Notes: generated by a model from the letters alone, not told the origin. A stretch of 64,000 nucleotides of DNA from Lojkania enalia (GCA_010094045.1 ML986580.1:202059-266058); one strand, 5' to 3'. Shown: positions 21,351-33,235, numbered from the stretch's first letter. Made by a program: numbers and translations.

Positions 21351-23175
21351 TTACTCTGCATCGGTGACGCACCCGTGGCTAGCATCCTTCACAAACCTCG
21401 CATATTTAAACAGCGTACCCTTCCGATACTTGAGCGGTGGCGCTGTCCAGTTCTTCTTCCTTTCCGCCAAGTCCTCGTCGCTAAGTTTGACGCTCAATTC
21501 GCGGGATTCGGCATCAATAATAATTTCATCGCCGTCCTCGACAAGGCCTATTGGCCCGCCCTCCTGGGCCTCTGGCACGATATGGCCGATTAAGAAGCCG
21601 TGACTTCCACCGCTGAAGCGACCATCGGTCAGAAGTGCGACGTCCTGGCCAAGGCCTGCGCCCATGATAGCTGAACTAGGTTTCAGCATTTCGGGCATGC
21701 CGGGTCCGCCCTTGGGGCCCTCGTAGCGGATGATAACGACGGTCTTTTCGCCTTTCTTAATCTCGCCTTTCTCGAGGGACGAGATGAACGCGTCCTCCTC
21801 GTCGTAGACGCGGGCCTTCCCCGTGAATCTCAGACCCTCTTTACCCGTGATTTTGCCAACGCAGCCACCGGGAGCGAGGTTGCCGCGCAGAATCTGGATG
21901 TGGCCTGTGGGCTTTATGGGGTTGATCATGGGCCGGATGATGTCCTGGTCGGCCGGGAAATCGGGCGCATCTTTCAAGTTGTCCTCTAGCGTCTTGCCAG
22001 TTACCGTCATGCAGTTACCGTCGAGGATTCCCTCCTTAAGGAGAAATTTCAGTAGCGCGGGAGTGCCACCAATGTCGTTGACGTCCGCCATAACATATTT
22101 GCCTGAAGGCTTGAGGTCAGCCAACAGAGGTATCCGGTCGCTTACGCTTTGGAAATCGTCAATGGTGAGCTTAATGCCGACAGAGTCGGCGATGGCGATG
22201 AGGTGAAGAACAGCATTGGTTGAGCCACCAGTGATGCTAACCACTACCATGGCGTTTTCGAAAGCTTGCCTGGTTAAGATGTCTTTTGGTCGAATATCCT
22301 CCTTCAATAGGTTTTTGATAGCTCCACCGGCTGCCAAGCATTCCAATAATTTTGCTTTTGAGTTTGCTGGATTCGATGAAGATCCAGGTAATGACATTCC
22401 CATGACCTCGATCGCGGTAGCCATGGTGTTGGCTGTGTACATGCCTCCGCAAGCGCCCTGGCCATTGCAAGCATGTCTGATGATATCGAACCGCTCCTCC
22501 TCGTTGATCTCACCCGTGATGAATTGTCCGTAGGCTTGGAAAGCAGAGACGATGTCAATCTTCTGGTTGTTCAGGGTCTTAGCACATCCCGGTTGGATGG
22601 TTCCGCCGTAAACCATGAGTGAAGGTCGGTTCACTCTGCCCATAGCCATGATCACACCAGGCATGTTCTTGTCACATCCAGGAATGGAAATATTTGCATC
22701 GTACCACTGGCCTCCCATAACCGTCTCGATGGAGTCTGCGATTAGATCGCGGGACTGCAGCGAGTAGCGCATACCCTTTGTTCCCATGGAGATGCCGTCA
22801 CTAACGCCAATGGTGTTGAATTGCATTCCTAGTAGTCCGGCTCTTTCTACGCCCTCCTTGACTTTGTTGTTCAGGGCGAGCAAATGCATGTTACATGGGT
22901 TCCCCGTGTACCAAACCGACGAGATGCCGACCTGGGCCTTGTTCATGTCCTGCTCATTCATGCCGGTGGCGTATAGCATAGCTTGCGAGGCACCTTGCGA
23001 CTTTGGTTGGGTGATGGCTTTGCTGAGCCAATTCAGCTCGCTATCCGACCTCGTCCTGAGCGCTGTGGAGCTCGAGAGAGCTCGCCTAAGTAGCTGTTAG
23101 CTCGAGTCTGAAAATCTGAAGCATCCAGGAGAAAAAGCGACATACATATGCGGCCATCGCAGTCGCGGAGAGCAT
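21351..23175 (-). CDS. ILV3: Dihydroxy-acid dehydratase, mitochondrial
   Basis: Fe-S dehydratase converting 2,3-dihydroxy-isovalerate and 2,3-dihydroxy-3-methylvalerate to the 2-keto acids of valine and isoleucine synthesis, in the mitochondrial matrix. Exon 1 (23146-23175) and exon 2 (21351-23093) close in phase to 590 residues. The N-terminal 40 residues ([19 protein letters not shown]) form an Arg/Ser-rich targeting peptide. Cluster and active-site landmarks are all present: [28 protein letters not shown], and the late [14 protein letters not shown]. Length is normal. Probably the housekeeping enzyme. Some fungi carry an extra, inhibitor-resistant copy within a biosynthetic cluster, but nothing here requires that. 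Confidence 0.97.
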
Positions 23176-23214
23176 TTTGTGCGCACCAAAGCAGCTCCGA
23201 AGCGTGTGGTGGCC

Positions 23215-23823
23215 ATGGTGCAGAAATTGCGGGCTGCGAATTCGGCACGAGCTGTGAGTGATATTTTAAGCTGCGTCGGAGCTCAGCGGCCATCTCCCCG
23301 ATGGGAAGAACGCCGTCGTCTTGGCGCGGGGTCGGCCAATCAGCAGCACGGCAATTCACATCCCCTGCGCATCATCAACCTCGCTTCTTCTTTACAACCA
23401 CTAACCTCAACCGGCTGCGTGACTGTGGTTCCCCTACCCCCCGGCTTTCTCACAATCCTCGGCACTAATCCCCCCGGCGCAGATGGTAAATGCGCATTAC
23501 CAGCGCCTTACACCCTACCTCCACCTACAGCTTTCTTCGCCCAACCTTCAAGCCAGCTCCCATGCGGTCCCTACCCTCATCCTACGACTGTGACCGCAAC
23601 TGCAACCATCACGGTCACAGTCCTCGCTCCCGGTACACCTACTTTCATACCTACAATCATCACAGTTTCCTGCCCGGACTCCTCGCTCATCCCATTGATT
23701 CAATCATCTATCCCAGCGAACCAACCCTGCCTCTCCGCTTCGAGCCACGCATCCAGTCTCCCAACGCCCATTGTATCTGTCACAGTATTGAACTCCGCGA
23801 TGCAGAGTCTGGAGAATGCGTAG
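23215..23823 (+). CDS. Hypothetical Pro/Thr-rich protein
   Basis: A 202-codon open frame that begins just beyond the ILV3 start, on the opposite strand. It contains Thr/Val-rich stretches (TTVTATATITVTVLAPGTP) seen in fungal secreted or wall-anchored proteins, but no signal peptide at its own start. Another frame extends over the same region to 23930, so an intron-bearing gene is possible. Coding status is uncertain. Confidence 0.3.
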   Translation: MVQKLRAANSARAVSDILSCVGAQRPSPRWEERRRLGAGSANQQHGNSHPLRIINLASSLQPLTSTGCVTVVPLPPGFLTILGTNPPGADGKCALPAPYTLPPPTAFFAQPSSQLPCGPYPHPTTVTATATITVTVLAPGTPTFIPTIITVSCPDSSLIPLIQSSIPANQPCLSASSHASSLPTPIVSVTVLNSAMQSLENA

Positions 23824-23930
23824 CCCACTGCGTTGCTGAGATCTTCTATGGCGCCGTCGGCGTCTGCGCTTTTGGTTGCTGCTCGGGAGGCGGGGCCACC
23901 ATTCTAGACGGATGGGAATCCGAATATTAA

Positions 23931-24562
23931 TTTAGTACAGTGAACACAGAAATTCTGTATGTAGGTATTTCCGGGGCTTGGCGTTTGGTGAGTGGGGTTG
24001 CGATGGGAGAACGCGTGATAGATGGTGGATAGTTTTTTTCTTGGCGGAATTAGGGGATGTGATTACAGAATTTAAAGGATGATAATGAATAGATGAATGT
24101 ATAAATTTTCTTGTAGTATGCCTAATTGAGGGGTTTGACGCTGTGATGATACGCTGACCCAAAAAAAAAATTTTTAATTTTTTTTTTTATTTAATAAAAT
24201 AATGTGTCTGTTAGGATGGTGCTAAGGTGATGGTTCGATGCCGATACCTTTCCTAAGAGTTTAGTGTTTAGGAATTGGGTGTTTAAATGGTAGAAGGTGA
24301 ATTTATGGTGGGGCTTATTTGTGATATTTAGTAAGGTAGGAGAGAGTTGATAAAGTAGTGGAACATGTATATGATATTTTGATATGAGTCTAGGAGATTT
24401 GGACCTTGCTCTATGTACAAGATTTCCTTTTAAGACTATTGTTTTCTGGGCCAGGGAGCGGTGGGGGAAACCAAACTTGGATCAGGAAGAGCGCTTTGTG
24501 GCCTTGTACGCTTGGCACTCGGAATAAATGGGGAAGGGAAGGAAGCGCGATATATTGACTGT
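23931..24562. other. AT-rich intergenic
   Basis: AT-rich spacer with an A10-T5/T12 low-complexity tract at about 24161-24190. No gene seen. Confidence 0.5.
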
Positions 24563-24734
24563 TGTAAGCTCAGGTTACGTGCCTGGTCAGCTGTGCAGCC
24601 CTTGACTAAGCAGTCTCATGTACTATATATTCCCCCACCGTACCTTGACTGAGAGGTCAAGGGGAACACCACAGTACACCATCAATACATCTATCTATAC
24701 TACCCTATACAGTCTCCACCCCCTCCTACTTACA
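24563..24734 (+). mobile_element. Solo LTR, family 1, copy a
   Basis: 172-bp TGTAAG...CTTACA unit flanked by a perfect 5-bp target-site duplication ACTGT (24558-24562 and 24735-24739). It closely matches the units at 39641 and 48515. No internal retrotransposon sequence adjoins it, so it is a solo LTR or a small LTR-like element. Confidence 0.92.
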
Positions 24735-24739
24735 ACTGT

Positions 24740-25317
24740 GAATAGTGAATTAGAGGGAAGGATAAAGGAGTGAAGGGAATTAAGAATGGCAGGCTGAATT
24801 TGAGGTAGGCATCAGTGATTTGAACTACATTCGAGGGGCCTTTATATAATGCGTGTATTACACTAACATTTTCTTGGCTAGCTTGGTTGAGCCGAGTGAG
24901 TTGAAAGGTATCCACAAACAAGTCCTAGAACGAGGCTGTTTTTTGAGAGTCAGAATGCAGATTAGGATTTGAGGCATTATTAAACGTGTCGTACATTTTT
25001 GAAGGATTGGATGGCAACTGAAGCGACTTGACCTAGATCATCGTGTAACCCGTTTCGAGTAACGTCTAAACTACATTTAGTAATACTCGCGTGTTGGTCC
25101 GTGCGGTGGCATTCTCAGCGTGCTACAACCCTCAAGCAATTAACAATTCTTCTCTCAAAATCAGACGATCTTCGGAATTAGCGGTCATATCTATAATTTG
25201 CGGCTTGCTTGCTTGCGGAGATTGCGTAGATAACTCCGCCCTAAGTAACATATATAAATCCTAGGCACGTTTTGGCTAAGGTATACTACTCAAACACATC
25301 GCATCTTGCATGAAGAA
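24740..25317. other. Intergenic, no gene seen
   Basis: AT-rich spacer upstream of the short-chain dehydrogenase, with a possible TATA element (TATATAAAT near 25250) about 65 bp before its start. Confidence 0.45.
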
Positions 25318-26173
25318 ATGGTTGCAATTAAACAAACAATCGTCTTGATCACTGGAGGTGGGCCGTTCTATCTCTCTTTTTGGCATTCTCAGACTGACAG
25401 AGCAATATAGGAAATGGGGGCATTGGCTTCGAGCTGGCAGCGCAACTCCTCTCGGATGCATCGAAGTACGTTCTCCTCGGCAGCCGTTCCTTAGAGAAAG
25501 GAAATGCCGCAGTAGAGAACCTCAGATCACGAAAACTGCCAGGGACGGTCGACCTGGTCCAAGTTGACGTTGCGGACGAAACTTCGATAGCCACTGCGGC
25601 CAAAGATGTAGAAAGCAAATACGGCAGGTATGATTTCTTTGTCTATTTGTCCTTTGGGCCTTCTCTGATCAAGAATAATTAATTAGGATCGATGCTCTCG
25701 TCAACAATGCTGCTGTTGCCGTCGTTCATGGGTCTCTTGCGAACCAGCTGAACGAAAGCTTCAAGGTCAACGCCACGGGCCCGGCTGTCATGGTGGAGGC
25801 CTTCGAGCCATTGCTCAAAAAGTCGATCTTTACACCCCGTATCATCAATGTCACGTCCGGTGCGGGTTCTATTGCCATCCGACTCGACGCCAACACTCCG
25901 ACGTATAGCCAGAAAGTAGTTCATTACCGTGCGAGCAAGTCTGCTCTGAACATGATTTCGGTATGTCAATCGGTGGAGTACGGGCCATTGGGGTGGAAAG
26001 TGTTTTGCTACAATCCGGGGTATACGGTGTCGAATCTGTCGGAGCTAAATAAGGCGGAACTTGGTGCGCAACCAACGAGTAAAGGTGCGGCACCGATAGT
26101 TGACATCTTAGATGGGAAGAGAGATGGCGAGCATGGAAGGTTTCTGAATCCGGTTGGACAGCTTCCTTGGTAG
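25318..26173 (+). CDS. Short-chain dehydrogenase/reductase (SDR)
   Basis: NAD(P)-dependent oxidoreductase. Exons 25318-25357, 25411-25627 and 25687-26173 close in phase to 247 residues, typical of classical SDRs. The nucleotide-binding TGGNGGIG motif lies at about residues 12-19, interrupted by the first intron. VDVAD and VNNAAV follow, with INVTSGAG as the Ser-bearing strand and YRASKSALN providing catalytic Tyr and Lys. The C-terminal NPGYTVSNL matches the usual PG motif. Substrate unknown. The frame is intact although a retrotransposon starts 66 bp downstream. Confidence 0.93.
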
Positions 26174-26377
26174 ACAGTGACAGAATCTCGTCAGGGCCTT
26201 ATTAGTCTTCCATAGCATCTGGAGGCCTATAACCCAAGATGTCAGAGCTGGCTGGCTCTGATGAGGGTTGGAAAACTGCGTCTATTGGCTAGAAATGCGA
26301 GACATGCTACATATATATCCCTGGACCTGCCAAGGGGCTAACTGTGAATAGCTTAGCCGTAACACACCCCCCCAGCT

Positions 26378-26983
26378 GCAGTGAATAGCAAAGCTGCCTT
26401 CTAGTCAACTGGTCTAGGTACCTCTGTGAGACCGAGCTGCTTTAAAAAGGTAAGGTGCTTCTGCTTAGGCAGTGCTTTTGTAAGACTGTCTGCTGGCATC
26501 TGGTTCGTCGGCTTCCAGCTAACCTGTAACCTTCCTGCTTCAACTTCTTGTCGAATCCACATCTGATGAGTATCTATATGACGTAACCTAGTCTATAGTC
26601 TATCTACTACTTTAGTAGTAATACCTACTATCTGCTGATTGTCATAAAATAGCGTGGGGACTATCTCTATACTAAACCCCACGTGATCGAAGACCCTGGT
26701 CCACCATTACAGCTCGCTGCCTGCTACGGATAGAGCTAGCAGCTCAGCCTCAGTCGTCGACTTAGTAACCGAGCGCTGTATTGTCGCTTTCCAGTCGATA
26801 GGTAGGCTATAGAGCTTAAATAGGTAGCCCTGCGAGCTGCGACGCGTCTCTTAATTATCCGCGAACGCTGCGTCTGATGCTCTATAGAATAGTAGCTCGC
26901 GCTCGTCGCTGAGGTAGGTTGCGTTTTCCTGATCTAGTCTAGATGCTTGTAAGCCTAGCCCTCTCGTGCTAATTACATATCTC
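26378..26983 (-). repeat. Left arm of 606-bp inverted repeat (copia RNase H tail)
   Basis: Reverse complement of 27059-27664 with equal arm length and few mismatches, mostly transitions. The arm encodes the copia RNase H end on the minus strand, which is native for the element. Confidence 0.93.
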
Positions 26984-27058
26984 CAGACGTGCTCTGCTAC
27001 TCGAATATAACTCTGTCCTGGATTCTTGAGATGGGTTGCTAGAGCTGAGTGAGCTCTT

Positions 27059-27664
27059 GAGATGTGTAATTAGCACGAGAGGGCTAGGCTTACAAGCATC
27101 TAGACTAGATCAGGAAAACGCAACCTACCTCAGCGACGAGCGCGAGCTACTATTCTATAGAGCATCAGACGCAGCGTTCACGGACAATTAAGAGACGCGT
27201 CGCAGCTCGCAGGGCTACCTATTTAAGCTCTATAGCCTACCTATCGACTGGAAAGCAACAATACAGCACTCGGTCACTAAGTCGACGACTGAGGCTGAGC
27301 TGCTAGCTCTATCCGTAGCAGGCAGCGAGCTGCAATGGTGGACCAGGGTCTTCAATCACGTGGGGTTCAGTATAGAGATAGTCCCCACGCTATTTTATGA
27401 CAATCAGCAGACAGTAGGTATTACTACTAAAGTAGTAGATAGACTATAGACTAGGTTACGTCATATAGACACTCATCAGATGTGGATTCGACAAGAAGTT
27501 GAAGCAGGAAGGTTACAGGTCAGCTGGAAGCCGACGAACCAGATGCCAGCAGACGGTCTTACAAAAGCACTGCCTAAGCAGAAGCACCTTACCTTTTTAA
27601 AGCAGCTCGGTCTCACAGAGGTACCTAGACCAGTTGACTAGAAGGCAGCTTTGCTATTCACTGC
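27059..27664 (+). repeat. Right arm of 606-bp inverted repeat
   Basis: Inverted copy of the left arm across a 75-nt spacer (26984-27058). It reads the same RNase H tail on the plus strand, opposite to the rest of the element (IQHSVTKSTTEAELLALSVA, then THQMWIRQEVEAG). Confidence 0.93.
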
Positions 27665-27831
27665 TGTGGTTGCTGTGGTGCGACACTGAGCGTCGCGAAC
27701 GTTCCTAGCCCTGACGCAACCGGTCTGGTGCGACGATAGTATGACGCATACTAGGCCACCAGGTCTGAGATGCTCGTATATGGCTTATCGTCTGCTTCAG
27801 ACTTGATAAGCAGCGATAGCTCATTTGCTGC

Positions 27832-28368
27832 CTAGCTATCGTCTAAGCTCTTGACTGCGAGAATGAAGTCCTGCTGAGCTCGATTCCCCTGCACTTCTGG
27901 CATGCTCGCTAGGCTCATAACGCGCGTCGTTTCAAGCCAATCCTCAAACCAGGTATCCAGGTTCCCCTTTCTTGGTCGTATCTTGAGCGTCTGGTATCGA
28001 GCCTGCAGCTGCATACTGCGCTTAGCTTTACTTGGGCAGAGATACTTCTTAAGGGTCTGCAGTCGATTATATGCAGTCTTGCAGTCTGTAATTAGATGGA
28101 TATGTCGAGCTGCTATAGTCCTCGATATCTCCTGCGTGAATTCCCTGAGAGCCTTCTCTTTCTGCAGCCACCGCGCCTCGCTGCGGCTGTACGTCCTATA
28201 CCAGGCTTTATATCTTGCCAATTCTTGACCAGTCAGATCCATGATATCCACTTCAGCATCTGCTGCCTCAGCATTGCTGTCTGTCCTGTGGAAATCTCCG
28301 AACTGCTTCTCAATCGGCTTCTCAGCGTCTAGTCGAAGGACTAGCTCTTCACTAAGGTCTGGGTCCAC
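27832..28368 (-). CDS. Copia gag-like polyprotein fragment
   Basis: 178-codon frame, charged and helical, with the gag landmark pattern LKKYLCPSKAKRSMQLQARY and LDTWFEDWLE. The frame upstream continues (DSADRNQLWKYVDPDLSEEL), so the true start lies further right. No zinc knuckle remains because the element is truncated after this point. Confidence 0.75.
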   Translation of the reverse strand: MDPDLSEELVLRLDAEKPIEKQFGDFHRTDSNAEAADAEVDIMDLTGQELARYKAWYRTYSRSEARWLQKEKALREFTQEISRTIAARHIHLITDCKTAYNRLQTLKKYLCPSKAKRSMQLQARYQTLKIRPRKGNLDTWFEDWLETTRVMSLASMPEVQGNRAQQDFILAVKSLDDS

Positions 28369-28799
28369 GTATTTCCAGAGCTGGTTCCGGTCCGCGCTGT
28401 CCTTCCGCAGAAACAGCTACTGCGTCTAGTGCTCTGGCTTGTCGAGAATAACCGTGGCCTTGGTGATGAGCAGGTCTGATTCTGAAAAAACCACTCTATT
28501 GACTAGAAATGCGAGACATGCTACATATATATCCCTGGACCTGCCAAGGGGCTAACTATAAATAGCTTAGCCGTAACACAAGATAGCAGAACTAGGCGTG
28601 GTATTTTGGGATCGTTCGTCCCATATTATGAATGTGTCTAAGGGCAAGTTCTCCTGAAAAGTTCCATTTGCACATGTTCTTATTGATTTAGCGAGTTCTT
28701 TGTATAGCAATACGGTCCGTTGCCATTCTTAGGATAGTTGTATTCTTCGAATGTTAGACTAACCTATGACTCGGCCAGGCACATTAAATCTGGTGAACC

Positions 28800-28963
28800 A
28801 CATATATCGAACAGATTTTGTAAAGTATCGGAGCAGATGAGGAGGAAAAACTGTATCGATCCATATCTATGGAGTATCAAGGCTATTTATACTATCTATC
28901 CCAGTATCACATGATATCAGGGCTGGTCCTTAAAAGGGATCGTACCATACATATAACCTTACA
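28800..28963 (-). repeat. Dispersed repeat family 3, copy a
   Basis: On the minus strand this starts TGTAAGGTTATATGTATGG and continues with a TATAAATAGCC box. The same order of blocks recurs at 44643 and 57027. LTR-like, but no target-site duplication could be confirmed. Confidence 0.6.
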
Positions 28964-29676
28964 GATCTCGCTATAGGTCCGTACTTGTTTTTCTCCCGAT
29001 GTGACAAGCAAATAGTACTTGATATGAGTGATTTTGTTCTCACCATGAGGCCAGAGCTTGGACGAATAATTCGGAACAATAACCACTTTGTTCCATATAG
29101 GATTCTCCTGCTGCATGAGCCTCTTAGGTTAGAGTACTAAAGTCGTGCGTTTCATTGCCGAGAAAATTGTGGTTATTGAAAAGCGAGGTAAGGGGAGGGG
29201 CCAAGGAGAGGCTTCCGGGAACGGTAGGTAGTACAAAGAGACCCATAATAGGCCTTGGAATTAAAGATGGAATTCCGAATTTCTACAGAATTTCTGCGCC
29301 TAAAATATGGCCCCACTATCTTCATTCTACAAGCTGTTCTTTTAATAGCGCTTTATATACCTCTCGAAATTATTTTTTTTCTATAGAATACCTTGCCCGG
29401 AACGGCACACCCTTCATTCTGACATCTGAAAGTCGTCGCTGGATCACACTCCTCTTTGTAAGTTGTAAGTTCATGGTGTTTAAAGTCTGCGCGGAGAGAA
29501 AAAAGCTCGTGTGCAGAATTAGTACTTACAGCCACTGATGTGTTTTTCGATAAAGTGGTTACTATTGAAAGTCAGCTATAAAGTTGGAACATGAGGGTTG
29601 ACTGGAGTGAGTACTTATTTGGACTTAGTGTAGAGAACCTTAGGTGGCATTGTGAGCAAGGATATCAAGTTCCATC
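28964..29676. other. Intergenic, no gene seen
   Basis: AT-rich sequence between repeats. The 127-codon frame at 29155-29538 has no family resemblance. Confidence 0.45.
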
Positions 29677-29905
29677 TGTAGTGAGAGGGGAATCTTGTCT
29701 TAGGGAGGATATGAGGAACCGAATTGCTTTGATTGAGGATGGTCAGCAGGCCATATTTATATATACAGTAAAGGGATATATCAGCTGATATCCGGCGTGA
29801 TTTTATATTGTGCGACGGTATCCGATACAACCTGCAACCGGATAACTTGCTGCCGTACAGTAGTAGGCAATCGTACTCGGCAGACTTGCCAAGATCCCCA
29901 TTACA
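29677..29905 (+). mobile_element. Solo LTR, family 2, copy a
   Basis: 229-bp TGTAGTGAG...ATTACA unit with perfect target-site duplication CCATC (29672-29676 and 29906-29910). It matches units at 47560, 47992 (inverted) and 54173, with a run of GATATC/CAGCTGATATC palindromic motifs in the middle. Confidence 0.92.
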
Positions 29906-29910
29906 CCATC

Positions 29911-30437
29911 TCTTATTGTATAGTTTCTGCAAGTTACTAGTGAGGGATAAAATGGCTGCGATCTCATTATCAATTTATGGTGAGCTTTGAGTAGTTGACG
30001 GGGTTGGCTGAGACATCTCAAGGGTCGAATCCCCGGACGATTGGCTGAGAACCGAAGGAGAAGTTCGATTCTCAATTATAGCTAGTGTGGCCACGTGGTC
30101 CGTAATATCAGAGGAGGATTTAGGAAAATCTGTACTAGCAAGCACAAGCAGATCATTTCTCGTGCCAGAGGACTATTGAAAATGTGGTAGTGTGCTGAAG
30201 CAAGCGAACTTCCTCGGAACATTAGCCAAGACATATTGACTTATAAAGCTGTCAGAGAAAACTACATACCAATTTCCTTCAACATTTGAGGGACAAGGAA
30301 GCGTTCTCTTTCCATTGCCTCACACAAAAATCATGCTGACGATCCTCATGTTTTATAGCCTTTAAGTGGTCAGTTCGGATTCATAGCTACTCACGCACCT
30401 CTCAGCAAGGCTGCGTTGCTTAGCATCAAACCCATCA
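29911..30437. other. Intergenic, no gene seen
   Basis: Spacer downstream of the third Zn2Cys6 gene. A short stretch near 30000-30080 has tRNA-like box motifs but cannot form a full tRNA. Confidence 0.45.
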
Positions 30438-33235
30438 TTACCATCTGAACCCATCGCTAGGTAAAAAAAAATTCGCGTCTTCAAACGTGATGACTCGGTC
30501 CAAACCCAGGAAGTGCGAGTCCATGAACGCATCCGACAAGCTCAGCAGACTATCATCTTGAACCACACTCCCATCCCCATTAGCACTTGTCATCGGTAAT
30601 TCTTCTGGCGCCCGTGCGGTATGTGTATTAGTTGGTGAAGAATACATAGTCTGAGGATATGTAGAAAAATCTGGACTCGGCAGAGACTGGTGTTGCCATC
30701 GTGGAGTGTGTTGGGTGGAAGGGAGAGCTGGATGCGGTGGAACAATGCTGGGGCAGGTGTCTGGCGATATCCCATTTGTAGCATACCTGGCATTTTGGAA
30801 AGCGGGATGATGGGATATATTTGTTGGATTTCCAGATATGAAGGAGCTACTTGTGCTGTTTCGGGCTCTTCTTACGTGCGCCGACTGGCGTCGATCTTTC
30901 TTACCTCTACTATTTGATTCCATTGGTGTCAATAATGAAATAGTAGTGATAGTATTGACATTCTGGCAGGAGTGATCATAAAATTCGAATGTAAAATTCC
31001 GAGATTTTTGACCATTTTCATGGAGGTGTCGCAAATGAAGCGCGTATTTTCCAGCTTGATTAGTCTCTTGTACGGAAATATTTGTGGCGTTCGTGCTTCG
31101 TTTTTCCGCAGCTGCTGGTTCTGCCCACCTTGCCGACATCTCCCAAAGGCTTTGTAGTAATCTTTCGAATTCCGGTCTGACCGTTTCATGCTTCGCTTGG
31201 CTTTCAAACAGAAGAGCTTTGGCAGCCACGAAGGCGCAAAACGCAAATTGTGCATTCACAAACACGGCACGATGGGTTAAAAACTTTTCGACTATGTTGC
31301 AAGTCTCTACAGCGGCATGTTCGCATGTTTGCGCACTACATTCCTTGGGGAGCGCCACGTAAGCATTCCAACCTCTCGGCGGGTATGCGATAGAATGATG
31401 AAGGAGTATCATTGAGGTATTGTGAGTGATGTGCGCAAGGGTAAGGTTTGGATCCATGTCCACGACTTGGGTATCGGGTGAGATGTCCGAGTCTTTCCAA
31501 CGCCGCGGTAAGAAGAGTTTCCATCTAACTTTTGATTAGGCGAGGTGGCTGACAAGGGATTATCTATTCTTACTGAACGAGTCTCAGATCAAGCTCTTTA
31601 AATCTAGTCAACCAGTTGATAGTATGTTCATTGTCCTGCCAATTAATTCGCTGCTGAAGGAAGAACGTGGTCACCTGACTGAGCGATTCTGTGGCTTCGA
31701 CGCAATAAGCAAAGGCTCCAAGCTTTGATGAATCAATCACACCACTAGCTGAGCCTGGACTGACACCCTGGACTTGATCCAAGACTGGATCGTCTTCATT
31801 ATACTGCGCAGGAACGTGTGCTAAAGATTTCCCTATCCGAGCTGCGGTTTTGTTCCATATTCCGAAATAAGGAGTCGTAACAGGTTCCTCACGCGTGAAA
31901 TATCCTCCGTCCGCTGGGAGTCGTCTGTGGACATCTTCGGAGGTTAGACTGGTATTCCAGCCGGTAGTAACGGAACAAAAACTTTCCCACGATTATTTTT
32001 TAGTACATTGAGCGGGAGACAAGCGACACTTACCGATCTAGCAAGAAAATTACCCAGAACAGTCTTCGGCGCTCTTCCAATTCAGTCCAATCATCGGTAG
32101 GCTCTACAAGTTGCAAAGGATTCATGAGTGCACTAGATTGAGAAGCCGATGGTTCGAGGGTCAACTGAAGATAGCCTACTGTCCTAGTTAGAGACCCTAT
32201 CAGCGGCCAGGCTTTAGATGGTTCGCCACTATTGAGCTTCTAACGTTAGCTGCCGTAGTTAGGATACTTTATTTTTGACCGTCTTACATAGTCGAAGACG
32301 AGTATGATCATGGCTTGCAAATGTGCGATTGATGTACACTTTAAAGCCATTGTTTCTACAATAAAGCGAGATATCCTTGTCTGTTGTAGCACCTCATCCT
32401 CATCTAGAAACAAATCTTCTCTGTTAATATGTCGGAGCGTGGCAGCTACTAGTGAGTGGAATACGAAGTTAAGACCAGCACTCCGTGAACCGGCGCTAGC
32501 ACTTGTTTGAAGTCGTTGTTTATGGAGGTATGGAATCCAGTGGTGAAAGGAGATGCAAAAGTAATCCACCAATTTTTGCAGCAGAGGCTGGCTTGGCAAG
32601 TAATTGGCAATATCAATGGCGTTAAGCTCCAGTACAGAATTAACAAGAGACTTGTGATCAATTTTGCGCTTTCGTGTGTCCCCCAGACAGTCTCCATCAA
32701 GTAAACTTGAATCATTTTCTGCTCCTGCTTCGTAAACATTGTTCACACCTGGTAATGATGTTACTGAACGTGATCTTTGATTAGTTGTTGCAGGATCAGT
32801 GCTCTTCCTTTGTCTGCTAGTGTCCTCTTTTTCATGATTATGATCGAAACGTGGGTAAATGTCGCCATGCTCATCCAGTAATATCTCTTCAAGGAAGGCT
32901 TCCGCTTATTAACGACTGCTCATATTCCAAAGGGTGAAACCCACCGACGCGACGCGTCAGAGCCTCCAGCGCGCCTGATTTTAAACCCGGTTTCTGTTTA
33001 GGATTATAAATACAGGCAGTACCTTTTCGATATGTTAGTTAAATGATCGCTATTCTTAACGTATAGTTGCCTACTTACTAAGTCTTTTGCATTGAGAACA
33101 TTTTGGCGCATCTCTCGAGCACCGCAATTTTCGCTTCCGGCAGGATGCGCATGCAGGTGACCCTTCGCCAATTGCCTGTGGACCTGCTTTATCGCCTTGA
33201 ACACCAACGGAAAAATTTGTCCAAATAGAGGTCAT
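30438..33235 (-). CDS. Zn2Cys6 transcription factor, likely regulator of the carbohydrate cluster
   Basis: Six exons (33079-33235, 32945-33022, 32288-32904, 32034-32239, 31574-31981, 30438-31524) close in phase to 850 residues. The zinc cluster, split by intron 1, reads [19 protein letters not shown], then SQCKRLSTACIYNP, spaced CX2CX6CX6CX2CX6C. The middle homology domain has [10 protein letters not shown] and [14 protein letters not shown], then [20 protein letters not shown]. The C-terminal 200 residues are low-complexity and Ser/Pro/Thr-rich, ending in an acidic-aromatic tail, a likely activation region. Start at 33235 is the nearest Met upstream of the cluster; an upstream in-frame Met exists at 33337. 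It is divergent from the DUF2264 gene, 299 bp apart, which suggests it controls the glycan genes to its right. Confidence 0.92.

Larger units (their letters stand above)
26240..28578 (-). mobile_element. Rearranged Ty1/copia retrotransposon with target-site duplication
   Basis: Minus-oriented element flanked by the 5-bp duplication CAAGA (26235-26239 and 28579-28583). The left LTR, 26240-26364, is the 3' LTR of the element and abuts a G7 polypurine tract. The right LTR ends 28578 and shares about 85 strongly similar bases with the left. A gag-like frame lies at 27832-28368. RNase H sequence lies on the minus strand at 26378-27050 (YDNQQ, THQMWIRQEVEAG, KPTNQMPADSLTKALPKQKH). Most of pol is missing. 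In its place stands a second, inverted copy of the RNase H tail. Stops in the RNase H frame show it is dead. Confidence 0.9.

Noticed and set aside
21351..23175. ILV3 as a self-resistance gene of a biosynthetic cluster
   Set aside because: It has a mitochondrial presequence and complete motifs like the housekeeping enzyme, and no terpene or polyketide core gene is nearby.
23033..23359. Minus-strand frame overlapping the ILV3 start
   Set aside because: It overlaps the first intron and 5' end of ILV3 in another frame and has no family content.
29990..30085. tRNA gene suggested by TGGCTGAGA and GGTCGAATCCC-like boxes
   Set aside because: Box spacing is far too short and no acceptor stem or anticodon arm can be formed.
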